Of a DNA stretch of 64,000 bases, positions 23,280 through 33,268 are shown piece by piece. This stretch comes from Ceratopteris richardii. Its lineage: Eukaryota > Streptophyta > Polypodiopsida > Polypodiales > Pteridaceae. The DNA is taken from assembly GCA_020310875.1 (NCBI GenBank), contig CM035437.1, positions 48,801,110-48,865,109 on the forward strand, read 5' to 3'. The notes beneath the pieces were generated by a model. The model did not search any database. It was not told the origin of the DNA and saw nothing but the letters and a program-made list of their open reading frames with translations. The position numbers were made by a program, and so were the translations under genes. Every line of letters begins with the position of its first letter. Position 1 is the first letter of the stretch.

Positions 23280-25429
23280 ACAAAAAACATATTTGGTGAA
23301 GGTAGCCGGAATTCCCCGAGAAGTCCAAGATGCATCAAGGATGTCAAAGGAAGCTCACATACAAAGTTTCAAAGAAATCAAGAAATTCCATGGTAGCGGT
23401 CAAAGTTGGTCAAAGTTAGGAAATTAGGGCAAACATTTCATTGTCACCAAATTAGATGAAAATCCATATACTTGTAAAGATTGTCAAAGGCAGTCTATAG
23501 CCCAAATTTCAGCAGAAAATGGATTTTTTAGCACATTGATATGCTATGTTCATTTTGTAAAAATGTAGTTTTTCTAGTTTGACCCTACAAATTCTTGTAT
23601 AGAAATTTATGTTAGCCATATGGTTTGGCATGTATAAAGATCATATGTGGCTACATATTTGTACAAATTTTCAAGGCCATCAGAGCTTCCTAGAGACCTT
23701 AATGCCACCTTGCAAGCTTCCAAATGTAGTCAAACTTGTACAAGGGAGATTCAGATGGGAGTTATTTCTGCATATTCCTGAAGGAGATCTTTGGAAACAT
23801 AGTCCTACAATGTTTCATCTTCATCAAAGACTTTTTGGAGGGTCAAAGAGCACAAAGTCCAGTTTTCAAGGTCACCGCAGTTTTCTAGAATAAGAAAATT
23901 GAAGGCTTGAATGTCTGCCACATGTCAAAATATGATTGAACCATGTTGTACGGTCAAGATGAGCTCATATTCAAGGGTGGAGATGCACTAAAGCATAAAG
24001 GAAGGAGGATCCACGAATTTTTTTCCATGAAAGAAGACCTTTTTTACAATCAAAGATCAATAATGCAGCATTTCTCCAAAAATAGTGGCTTATCTTATCC
24101 GAATTGATGTCAGCACTGATCCGACGGTCGAGATCATCCCTAGATCCAATGGTGGAGAATGAGGGCGCCTAAATTTCACTCCTTTACACTAGATTTGATA
24201 GAAAGAACAATTCCAAGCCATTGATTTGATTAATCAAATGGTTGTAATCGAAAGTAGTGATCCTAGAGTTGAGAGTTGATTTCTCTAGATCCAAGGGCCC
24301 AAATTCATTCAAAAAACTATATAAACCCCCCTCCAAACTCCTAGAGCATCATTGTTAGGCATCCATAGGGCTCATGCTAGCTTACGGTTTCCTTGAGACG
24401 ATCACCCTCGGTTGAGCGAGTGAGGATCCAAGGTGAGCTAGTATGAGTATAGAACCTAGTTTCAAATTTAAGTTAGAACTCCAATCTAGGATAGGCTCTT
24501 GAAACCAGCATCTCTATCTTGACTCACCCTCGGTGGAGCGTGTGAGTGAGTTAGAGCTGATTTTAATGAGTCTTAGACTTCTTTAGTTAGACGTTACGAG
24601 CCTAGACAGACATAGGGTCACTGGAGTGGAACTCACCTTCTTACGTGTGACATTCGGTTGAACTGTCATGGTTTGAGGGTCGGAACCACCTTTGATCAGT
24701 AGACTGCTTAGCATGACGTACCACGACGATATTTTACATGTAACTTAATTCAAATCCTTTTAATTCATGTCACTTGTCACTTGTCACTTGTCTCCTCTCT
24801 CAGTCTCTTAAGTATTTTTACATGTCTTCTATTTCTTCTATGTGTGAGAAGGCTCCGCAGTATTGCGTTGAACCAGTGAGGATGTTTCTTTGAGCTTGTG
24901 AGTAAACTCTATCATCATAATTCACTTGCATGCATATAATCCATACATACCCATACATATTGATTAGTTTCTGAAAGTGTATAAGAAGCTCCAATATTGG
25001 ACCATTCTTCCTTTCGAAACTGGTTTATGTGTAAGGGTTCCATCTATTCTCGTCATGCATACATATCATCCAAAGAAGACTATGCATATGGATTGGAATT
25101 AGGAAGTGTTTAAGAAGCTCCTTCAATGGACCATTCTTCCTTCCAAATTTCATTCGTATGTATGGTTCTCTTTCATTCTTATCATTCATGTTCATATATC
25201 TAACTTGCACTCCTACATTCCTATTTCCATAATCATTTCAACATCTCTCTCTTCTCCATACTCAACATTAATTTCACTTTCATGTCCTTAAAGCTTCCAA
25301 CATTCATTAGCTTCATACACCCTGTGTGTGCCACGACCGGACCCGATCCACCCGGATTGCGATCACCTCCACATTTGAACCCGACGTAAAACGCTTCGTG
25401 GCATTTGCTTCTGATCTTGTTGGGAGGTT
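23280..25429 (+). other. Non-coding leader upstream of the antisense Gag-like ORF
   Basis: 2.1 kb with no coding signal. It holds two spaced repeats, CACCCTCGGTTGAGCGAGTG at 24403 and 24525 (122 bp apart) and TAAGAAGCTC...GGACCATTCTTCC at 24982 and 25111, and a short TCACTTG triplication near 24770. Its layout (TATA, leader repeats, ORF) looks like a plus-strand retroelement 5' end. Confidence 0.5.
24318..24325 (+). promoter_or_regulatory. TATA-box-like element upstream of the antisense Gag-like ORF
   Basis: CTATATAAACCCCC on the plus strand, a good plant TATA match, about 1.1-1.3 kb before the ORF. It could be the promoter of an LTR, but the LTR limits are not visible. Confidence 0.4.
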
Positions 25430-26680
25430 GTGATCCATATCCTTTGTTTCATATTTTTCATCCTCATCACATCATCATCATCATTCTTGAGTGTTGCACT
25501 GGATTTCTCACAGTATCGTGCACATCTTCGTCGCGAAGTAAACACATTTGTGAGAGATCTAGAACATCGTGCATCACTTGCTTATTCACATAAGATGGAG
25601 GAAGGATTCAAATCCCTTATTGTTGAGAAACAAGGCCAAAGAATAGTCTCTTCTATGTTGAGAGAGAAGGGAAAATTCAATGGCATCAACATCACAAGCT
25701 ACTTAGATTTGTTTGAAGAGCAAGCTATGATTTTTGGTCTTCCTGAAGATCTTTTGATATCATTCTTTGAACGAATTGTTGATAGCTCTATCATAAACCG
25801 TGTCACTCAATATGATAGTCTTCCTTGGAGTGATTTTAGAAAGGAGATGCTCAAAGAATTCTATCTTGAAGATTATAGCCAACATAATCGAGATGGATTC
25901 TTACGATGGGTCAATTCTCCAAAGCCTAGTAGCTCTATTACTCACTTACAAAATGAGTATATTAGACGCTATGAACAAATTCCTGATGAGGATAAGATAA
26001 CTTTGGAACCTGATCTTGTGATCAATTTTCTTAAGCTTCTTCATCCTGAAACTCGTAGGGAAGTTGAACGGCGATTAGAAGAACCAGATAAGCGCTATGG
26101 TCTTACTGACAATTGGCGAAAAGTGCGTAAAGTAGTAGAGGCTGTAGCCCATAGACATCAAAGACAATCCATGATTTATGAGCAAACTAGTCTTCCTCAA
26201 GCTAGCCTTCCACAAATTAAGGAGCAATTTAGAGAACAATCCCATGCTATGCTTTTTGACTCTACTCCTATTCCTCAAATGATGGAGCCTACTCAAGGTT
26301 TTAAAGTAGAGCCAAATAAAAGTGTAGTTGAACAATCTCAAGTGGATATTCTCACTAAGCAAATGGAAAGTCTTATTGCTACACAATCCAATTTGGCCAA
26401 GACTATAGATGCTTTACAATCTAATTACACCAAAACTTTCCAAAATCAAATGAACCCAATGACTTTTCAAGAGCCTAATCAACATGTTATAGCTACCAAT
26501 CAAAATCCACAAGTAGCTCCTACTCAAGCATATCAAGTTCCTCCAATGCATAATCCTTCAATGGAAAATCCTCATCCTCATGTGCAAAATCCTCAAATGT
26601 ATCAAAACATGTATCCTCAAGCTTCACAAATAGCTTTTCAAAATCCTCAAAATCAAAATTTTCAAAATCATCAAGGGTAG
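25430..26680 (+). CDS. Gag-like protein, intact 416-codon ORF antisense to gypsy F
   Basis: An open plus-strand frame in a region where everything else is decayed. The first 20 residues are hydrophobic (ILCFIFFILITSSSS) and may be non-coding; the ATG at 25595 (MEEGFKSLIVEKQG) is an alternative start. Residues about 75-220 have the look of a retrotransposon capsid: YLDLFEEQAMIFGLPEDLL, LPWSDFRKEMLKEFYLEDYS and VINFLKLLHPETRREVERRL. The C-terminal 150 residues are Gln/Asn/Pro-rich (QNPQNQNFQNHQG). There is no zinc knuckle, protease or RT. It is either the gag of a non-autonomous element inserted in F, or an extra antisense ORF of the F family; I could not find LTRs around it. The function is inferred from composition and motif only. 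Confidence 0.6.
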   Translation: MIHILCFIFFILITSSSSFLSVALDFSQYRAHLRREVNTFVRDLEHRASLAYSHKMEEGFKSLIVEKQGQRIVSSMLREKGKFNGINITSYLDLFEEQAMIFGLPEDLLISFFERIVDSSIINRVTQYDSLPWSDFRKEMLKEFYLEDYSQHNRDGFLRWVNSPKPSSSITHLQNEYIRRYEQIPDEDKITLEPDLVINFLKLLHPETRREVERRLEEPDKRYGLTDNWRKVRKVVEAVAHRHQRQSMIYEQTSLPQASLPQIKEQFREQSHAMLFDSTPIPQMMEPTQGFKVEPNKSVVEQSQVDILTKQMESLIATQSNLAKTIDALQSNYTKTFQNQMNPMTFQEPNQHVIATNQNPQVAPTQAYQVPPMHNPSMENPHPHVQNPQMYQNMYPQASQIAFQNPQNQNFQNHQG

Positions 26681-26689
26681 AGGGGGGAA

Positions 26690-27010
26690 TAAGGAAAAGA
26701 ATGAAAGAATGACAACTCACAAAAAGAAAAAGAAAGAAAGAAAGAAAGGGTTAAAGAAATGTATTAGAGAAAAATTAATTAAAATGAAACAAAATAAAAA
26801 CAAAAATTAAAATAAAAATAAAAATAAATAAAAATAAATAAAAAATTAAAATAAAAATAAAGAAAGAACAAAATAAAATAAAAGAAAATAGAGAAAAAAT
26901 AAAATAAAATAAAGGAAAATAAAATAAAATAAAAATAAAAAGAAAATAAATCATAAAAGGAAGAAAATAAATAAAATAAAATAAAATAAAAAATAGAAAA
27001 ATGTAGAAAT
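26690..27010. repeat. A-rich low-complexity tract
   Basis: About 320 bp of AAAAT/AAATA and AAAG variants, nearly free of C, downstream of the antisense Gag-like ORF. Confidence 0.9.
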
Positions 27011-27077
27011 TGCGTGATGACGACGCTCCATGCGAGCGGGGGAAGGTGGAATAGGGAGGTTATATTTATAGTGATGA

Positions 27078-27356
27078 GGGGAGGGGGGGGGGGGGGGGGG
27101 AGGGCGGGGGTTGCGGGTGGGCGGGCGCGGGTAGGCGGGTGCAGGGGGAGGGGGGGGAGGGGGGGTAGGGGGGTTTGCGGGTGGGGGCGGGTGGGTGGGT
27201 GCGGAGGTCTGTGGGCGGAGGGCGGCGGGGGGGGCAGGGGGGGGGCAAAGAGGGGGGAGAAGGGGGGGGAGGGGCGGGGAAGGGGGGGTAGAGGGGGTTG
27301 TGGGTGGGAAGGGTGGGCGGGTGTGGAGGTCTACGGCAGAGGGCGGCAGGGGGGGT
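27078..27356. repeat. G-rich tract (C-rich on the minus strand)
   Basis: Begins with an unbroken run of 18 G (27083-27100), then GGGGG blocks interrupted by A, C or T for 270 bp. There are dozens of G3+ runs, so quadruplex formation is likely. ORFs here (Gly/Arg-rich one way, Pro-rich the other) are artefacts. Confidence 0.93.
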
Positions 27357-27590
27357 AGCTCGATTTTTTTTTTAGAAAAAAAGTCCCTAAGGGGGGCTTT
27401 TTTTTGGGGAAAAAATATCAAAAATGAAAGAAAAATAGAGAAAATTTGCCAAAAAAATCTAAAAAAATTCTCCAAAAATATCCTGCAAGTGTATGGCAAT
27501 TTCCTCCCTCAAAAGCACATAGAGCTTAGAAAATAAGAGGGCTATGTACAACCTGGACAAAGTTTGCAGTTCCAGGTGATTCATACTTCT

Positions 27591-28691
27591 TCAAGTTTGT
27601 TGATGGTAGGCCTTGAGCCTTGAAATGTTGACCAGCGGCAAGGCCTCTCCTTTCAGTGTCTCTAACTCCACAGCACCCCAATTCAGCATTGTTTTAACTC
27701 GATAAAGTCCTTCCCAGTGTGGGAGCCATTTTCCTCTCACTTGTGCTTGAATATGAGGTCTATGGAGAAGAAGTAACATGCCTGGTTCTATGTGGCTGTT
27801 CCACAGATTTCGATCATGTGCCTCCTTCCTTTTCCTCTGAGTCTCTATCAATTGTTTTGTTGCTAGTAGACAAATCTCCTCCACTTTATGTAGTGTTCCA
27901 AGCCTCTGAGAGACATCACAATCTTTCTTTCCCTGCATGAATGCTACTTTAGGTGATCCATGTAAAAATTTAAATGGCTCAATCGGCAATAGACCGTAAA
28001 CCAGTTGGAATGGGGAATATCCCGTGGCCTCTTTGTAAGCTAACCTGTATGCCCATAGGGTACCTTGATAAGCAATGCCCCAGGAGGTGGGTTGTAACAT
28101 ACATTCCTTCCTTAACATGGAAATTAATACTTTATTTGTTGATTCAGCCTGTCCATTAGCTCTTGGATAGTAGGCACAAGAGGTCCTATGTAGGATTCTA
28201 TACCTGTTGAGAATTTCCTGTAGGACCTTATTCACAAAATGAGTACCCTGGTCTGTAAAAATTTCAAGAGGACATCCAAACCTACAAATGATGCTACTGT
28301 AAATGAAATCAGCAATAGTTTGGGCAGTGCAGTCAGGGGATGCAATAGCTTCAGCCCACTTTGTCGCATAAATTGTGGCGATCAATAGATATTTCTCTCT
28401 TTTTGGAATCAATGGAGGGTAGATAGGCCCTAAAAAATCTAACCCCTACTTTTCAAATGGTTGCAAAGAAGTGGAAATAATCAATGGATTATGCCTCTGC
28501 TTGGTGGGTTTAGGTCCACACCTCTGGCAAACATCACATGCTTTTCCCCAGTCATCCGCATCTTTGAATAATGTAGGCCACCATAAACCAGCATCAAGGA
28601 TCCTCTGACTCATGATATGCCCTGGAAGGTGCCCACCACCTGTTCCTTCATGTGCCGATTGAAGGACTTCCCTCACTTCTTCTTCTTCCAA
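27591..28691 (-). pseudogene. Gypsy F integrase
   Basis: The N-terminal zinc domain (28691-28446) has HEGTGGGHLPGHIMSQRILD and WGKACDVCQRCG, completing HHCC. The core (28412-27591) has FGCPLEIFTDQGTHFVNKVL and YYPRANGQAESTNKVLISML, giving the second Asp and the Glu. Where the first Asp is expected (ATDYxTKW), this copy reads ATIYATKWAEA, so the first catalytic residue is Ile. C-terminal residues include SHIEPGMLLLLHRPHIQAQV and end with VNISRLKAYHQQT. Confidence 0.92.
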
Positions 28692-29329
28692 GCACTTCCT
28701 AAACCTGTTGTCCTTTCCCTGTCTATATAATTATCTTCAATGAAAGTATAAGCTCTGCTCTTGATTAGCAGTCTCTTTCTTTGCACAACATTAGCCTTCT
28801 CTGGATACACTCCAGTTTTAATGAAATTTTTGATATCATAATACCAACCTTGAGCTTGTACAGCGAACATATTTGCATCTAGAAAATCGTCATTGACTTC
28901 ACTAGCTTGATCCATCATATTGATGTTGGATAGGTGATCCGCCATAACATTTTCTTTACTTGGTTTATGGACTACAGAAAAATCAAACTCTTGGAACAAG
29001 AATAACCACCTCCATATTCTACTAGTGGCTTGTGGTTTGTTGATCAAGTATTTTAGTGGTTGGTGATCTGTTATAATAACAAATTTTACTCCCAGTAAGT
29101 AATGACGAAATTTTTGGACAGCAACAACCATGGCTAGAGCTTCCCTTTTTGTAGTGTTGTAATTCCTTTCAGCCTTGGTCAAAATTCTACTGGCATATTG
29201 AATTGGTCTGTCCACCTTAAATTCTTCACTCAGTTGGGTCAAAACTGCCCCCACTGCATAGGCACTGGCATCTACATGTATATGAAAGATTTTTGACCAC
29301 TCAGGTATGATCAAAATGGGAGCAGACAC
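28673..29329 (-). pseudogene. Gypsy F RNase H
   Basis: HIHVDASAYAVGAVLTQ, then YNTTKREALAMVVAVQKFRH, VIITDHQPLKYLINKPQ and FDFSVVHKPSKENVMADHLS: the D-E-D catalytic residues of gypsy RNase H are all visible. The domain continues into the tether toward integrase (ANMFAVQAQGWYYDIKNFI). The frame is lost near 28680. Confidence 0.92.
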
Positions 29330-29377
29330 TAACCTTGGCCGTAATGTTTGATATGCTTTTTCCTCCTCTTCTTCCCA

Positions 29378-30136
29378 TTAAAAAGGTATTTCTTTACCTA
29401 TAAGTCTAGCCAGCGGTCTGGCTATCTGTGCATACATTTTTATAAACCTTCTATGGTATCCAGTATGCCCCAAGAAACTCTGAATCTCTTTAGGAGATTT
29501 AGGTTTAGGCAACTTTAATATAGAAATGATTTTGTCAGGATCTGGGGCCATACCTTTAGCCGATACCACATGTCGTAAGAGAGTTCCTTTTGTCACAAGG
29601 AAATGACATTTGTTTGGGTTGAGATTTAGCTTAGTCTCCCTGCATCTCTTAAAAACATTCTGCTGCTGTCGCAACTGATGGTCCAAACAATCTAAAGGAG
29701 TCTCCTTGTGAGAACCTAAAAACGAAGAGAAGTCATCCATGAAGATTCTAAGTGATTCCATCAATAAGGGGCCAAAAATGAGATTGACCGTTCTGCTAAA
29801 GGTGGCTGGAGCATTTTTGAGCCCAAATGGTATTTTTACATACACATATGTTCCCCAAGGTGTGATAAAAGCAGTCTTTTCACGATCCTCTGGGTGTATT
29901 GATATTTGATTATAGCCATTGAAGCCATCCATAAAGCTATATAATGCATGTCCAGCCACTTCTTCAATTACCTGCTCTGCAAATGGCATTGGGAATCCAT
30001 TTGGGATTGTCACCTTGTTGAGTGCTCTAAAGTCAATGCAAATTCTGATTTTATTGGAATTCTTCTTTGGCACTATAACCATAGGTGAGAGCCACTCTGA
30101 GTGTTCCACAGGAATAATGATTCCTGCATCCTCCAT
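29378..30136 (-). pseudogene. Gypsy F reverse transcriptase
   Basis: 252 codons open. Motifs in order: WLSPMVIVPKKNSNKIRICI, DFRALNKVTIPNGFPMPF, YSFMDGFNGYNQISIHPEDR, TAFITPWGTYVYVKIPFGLK, NAPATFSRTVNLIF, catalytic box RIFMDDFSSFLGS, then LNLNPNKCHFLV and the thumb PKPKSPKEIQSFLGHTGYHR. The core looks intact; FMDD is an accepted variant. The frame closes at 29378 and reopens at 29329 in the same frame. Confidence 0.94.
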
Positions 30137-30196
30137 CTTCTATATTTCTACATAAACAGCTTCGGCATATTTTGGGTTGAGTCTATAACTCTTCCC

Positions 30197-30535
30197 TCAT
30201 ATTGGTTTGGCTCCCTCAACTAGAGGGATTCTATGCTCTCCATAATTGGCAGGCACTCCTTCTAAGTCTTTATAATGACAGGCAAAAACATCTGTATAAT
30301 GGGTCAAGAATGAGCTTACCTTTTCGAGGAGCCCTGGGTGGCTCCACAACCAAGTGGCCACCAAAACTGGCCGATTATTGTCTTGAGTGCCTAATTGTAT
30401 TTCTTTGACAAGATTTCTCTCTACCATATTATCTTCGTGCTCATCTCCGTCCTTGTGTTCTTCCATTAGCTTTTCGTGCATTGCTCCATAAGCAGGGGTA
30501 TTTTGGATTTCAATGTGTTCCTCCTTTTCTTGCAT
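30197..30535 (-). pseudogene. Gypsy F pre-RT linker
   Basis: Same frame as the protease and the RT. It has a Glu-rich start and then FLTHYTDVFACHYKDLEG, the usual segment before the RT fingers (FLxxYxDVFAW.YxDL.G). Stops separate it from both neighbours. Confidence 0.85.
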
Positions 30536-30550
30536 CCATCCTGCAGGTAT

Positions 30551-31375
30551 TTATTGAATTGGGAAAGAACACTCTTCACTAGAATCTTTTACCTTGCCTT
30601 TGGCTTTAGTAACTTCCTTATCTGTGGTTGTCATATCCTCTTCCAAGTTGTATTTGAGGGGTGTCTTCCTGCCCCTTCTGTGGTCTGTGATGGGCTCTCC
30701 CAATCCATCAACCTGGACTTTTTCCTCATCTTCATCATAACCTTCAGTCGTGCAAGAATTATTAAGAAAAATTCCAAAACAAGAGGATGAGTTGCTTGCC
30801 TGGAGCCAATTTAGAATATCCTCTTCTTCCTCGAAATCTATTTGGGGTTGGTCCTCTGATTCTGGTTCCATGCAAATGCCAACTGTTTGCATCATGCTGG
30901 TGTTTCCTTGATTATCCGGGACCTCTTCTAAATGAATCTGTGTCAGCTCTTGCCCTTTCTTTTGTACCCACATAGTGTCCTTGCCCCAATCATGAATGAC
31001 ACTTGCATGTCTCAGCCATGGTCTTCCAATTAAGAGTGGAAATCCTCCTTCAACCTGAGGCAATCTTAAAACCACAAAATGCAGAATGAATAGATTACCT
31101 TGTACTTCAAGTGGAACTTTTGGGATCACTCCCAAGGGCCTTACTTTGCTCTGATCTACCAAAGTAACAGTGAAATTTGCAGGCCTTGAAGGGTGGAGTC
31201 CAATCTTTTCCATTGTATGTTCAGACATCAAGTTAATGCTAGAACCACCATCCACAATAACTCCTTGAAATTCATGACCTTTGATAGATACTGTCAGCCG
31301 AGGACCTTTATAATCTGTAAGGGGTGCTTCCCCTACAATTTTTCCTTTATGTAAAACATTAGTCTTTGCTACCAA
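30551..31375 (-). pseudogene. Gypsy F aspartic protease and linker
   Basis: Processes the polyprotein. LTVSIKGHEFQGVIVDGGSS holds the catalytic Asp as DGGSS, a form common in plant gypsy elements in place of DTG/DSG; the second motif is FPLLIGRPWLRHASVIHDWG. A long acidic linker follows (EDQPQIDFEEEEDILNWLQA), leading to a stop at 30551. The next piece (30535-30197) continues in the same frame with the pre-RT linker (HYTDVFACHYKDLEGVPANY). Confidence 0.9.
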
Positions 31376-32220
31376 ACTTGTAGTGGAAGCCTCATCAATT
31401 TCTGCAATAGTTCTGACCTGAATTTCCCATCCATCTTTATTAAATAAAAATTACTAACCTCCTTTTTCATGGATTTGAGAAGTTTTGAAGCCTCTATTTC
31501 CTTAAGAGCATGGGCTCCAATTGACTTACCAAACTCCTCCTGAGCCCTGGTGAATGCATGCCCAATGGCATCACTGGTACATATGGGATCTCCTTTTTGC
31601 CTTGTATCTGCACATGCAGTGGCCTTGTCTTCAGATGTCTCTTTGTCTTTGTTCAATCCATCAATTCTTGGTTGTTGAGCTATATCTACTTGAGCCTTTC
31701 CTTTATTTCTTGTATGCACTGTAAAAGATTCTATTTCTTCTAACTGCACCACCCTGGTAGATGGTGATGGCTCATTGACCTGATCTAACATTTCTTCTTT
31801 GTGCACAGAAATCATTTGAATATGGGGCCCCGATGAAGAGGCTTGATTCTTAGGACAACAATTTGTATAGTGGTCTCTGGCCTCTAGGCAGCTTTTGCAA
31901 GGAGGGGCATTTTCTGGTAGAGTGCACCTACTTTGATAGTGCCCACATTCTCCACATCTGAAACAAATGATTGGCCTTCTAGGCCCATTTGCAAAGTTAT
32001 TCCTCTCTCTAGGGTTGTAAGTGTTACCTTGATTGGGTGCGGCCGCCATTACATTTGCTGGTGGTAGGGGTCCTCCTTGTGTCCAATATGTTGTTGCAGG
32101 TATTCCCCTTGATTGGCATTCCTGGGCCTCATGACCATCTTTCCTGCATAATTGGCAAGTCACACTTAACAGAGGACATTCACTTACTATATGCCCTTGC
32201 TTGCTGCACATGGAACACCA
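31369..32220 (-). pseudogene. Gypsy F nucleocapsid region with up to four zinc knuckles
   Basis: Four cysteine clusters in about 120 residues: CSMCSKQGHIVSEC, CQLCRKDGHEAQEC, CFRCGECGHYQSRC (all C-x2-C-x4-H-x4-C) and a variant CKSCLEARDHYTNCC. Gypsy gag usually has one or two. Between and after them lie low-complexity, charged linkers (NKDKETSEDKATACADTRQK). The ORF ends at 31369 and overlaps the start of the protease frame, which is open from about 31445, so gag and pol lie in different frames here. Confidence 0.85.
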
Positions 32221-33066
32221 AAGTCCACTCTTGATGCCACCCCCTTTGCTTGGGCCTCCTCCTTTTGGAGCTTTAATGCTTCAATCTCCCTTTGCAACTG
32301 AGTAACAACATTCTCCTCCTCTTTGTGGGGCTTGTTCCTTTTTAATCCCTCCAGCTCCTTCCTTAGCTGGATTATTGGATCCTCCAATTCTGTAGAATAT
32401 GGTAGTTGAGAAGAAGTTGCTCCATATTGTTGCCTTATCTGTTCCAATCTTGTAGCTGTGTTGATGAATTCCTCTATGGAGGCTGTAGGCAACACTAATT
32501 CCTTGATTATGCATTGGGTGGCCATTGGAAGTGGCTTAGCTAACCATTTCTTAACAAAAAAATCATGTGGTGGGTCTGGTAATTTAGCCATTAGTGCCTT
32601 GGCCCTAGTCACAAACTCTGGGAACTTTTCACCTGGACCCAATCTCAAATTCTCTAATTCCTCTGATGATCTCTACAGTATTTCCATGCTATTGATTTTT
32701 GAATGCATCTTTCATTAGGTCCCAAGTTGTAAAATGGTTCTCAGCAAACTTGCTGAACCATTTATCTTCTAATCCTTCTAGTGTGGCAAGGAAGAGTATC
32801 AAAAAGGCATCCTCCCTACCCATTAAGCCTCTAGTTTTGCATAGTGCCAAAAACCTTCTAATATGCTTGTCAGGATCTTCCTGAGCTAGGCCTTTGAAAG
32901 AAGGAAATTTTATATTTAATCTTGATAGTAAGGTTTCCAAGTCTACCTGACCAGCCATGCTCCTTACTAATGAAGTTGATAAAAGTGGACTAGATGATCT
33001 TCTAACAGCCTTCCTTCTTGTTTGCTTGCAGGTGACCCTCAATGTTTGGGACCGGGTTGCGATCAT
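32187..33066 (-). pseudogene. Gypsy F gag, capsid part, two frames
   Basis: The first frame (33066-32689) begins MIATRSQTLRVTCKQTRRKA and has the retrotransposon gag motif FLALCKTRGLMGREDAFLIL...WFSKFAENHFTTWDLMKDAF. After a stop at 32689 the coding continues in another frame (32648-32187) with LGPGEKFPEFVTRAKALMAK, then a Glu/Lys-rich coiled-coil stretch (ELEGLKRNKPHKEEENVVTQ). At its end the frame changes again, into the zinc-knuckle region. Confidence 0.87.
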
Positions 33067-33169
33067 GGGCTGTTCATAGTCCTCTTAGCATGAGATAATT
33101 GATAAGAATATGTACCTTTTAGTCCACTGAAGTAGTACTGTCGACACTGGAATATTGCTCTCCAACTAC

Positions 33170-33243
33170 AATATATCTTCTCCTATGCTCAAATCTCCTT
33201 AGAAGTCTGCAATATATCTTCTCCTATGCTCAAATCTCCTTGG
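33170..33243. repeat. 41-bp tandem duplication in the F leader
   Basis: The block starting AATATATCTTCTCCTATGCT at 33170 is repeated at 33211, just inside the primer site. Confidence 0.85.
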
Positions 33244-33245
33244 AT

Positions 33246-33266
33246 GTCCCACTATGCGTGCCAAAT
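33246..33266 (-). promoter_or_regulatory. Probable primer binding site of gypsy F
   Basis: The minus strand reads TTTGGCACGCATAGTGGGAC a few bases inside the 5' LTR. The start TGGC and end GGGAC resemble tRNA-complementary sites of plant gypsy elements, but I cannot assign the tRNA. Confidence 0.55.
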
Positions 33267-33268
33267 TT

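Noticed and set aside
25430-25500. Hydrophobic N-terminus of the antisense Gag-like ORF as a signal peptide
   Set aside because: A downstream in-frame ATG at 25595 gives a normal Gag start, and the hydrophobic stretch is probably untranslated leader.
27014-27536. Gly/Arg-rich plus ORFs and Pro-rich minus ORF in the G-rich tract
   Set aside because: Pure low-complexity G runs; no plausible protein.
31369-31450. Programmed frameshift between gag and pol of F
   Set aside because: Frames do overlap here, but no canonical slippery heptamer is visible and F has other decay frameshifts.
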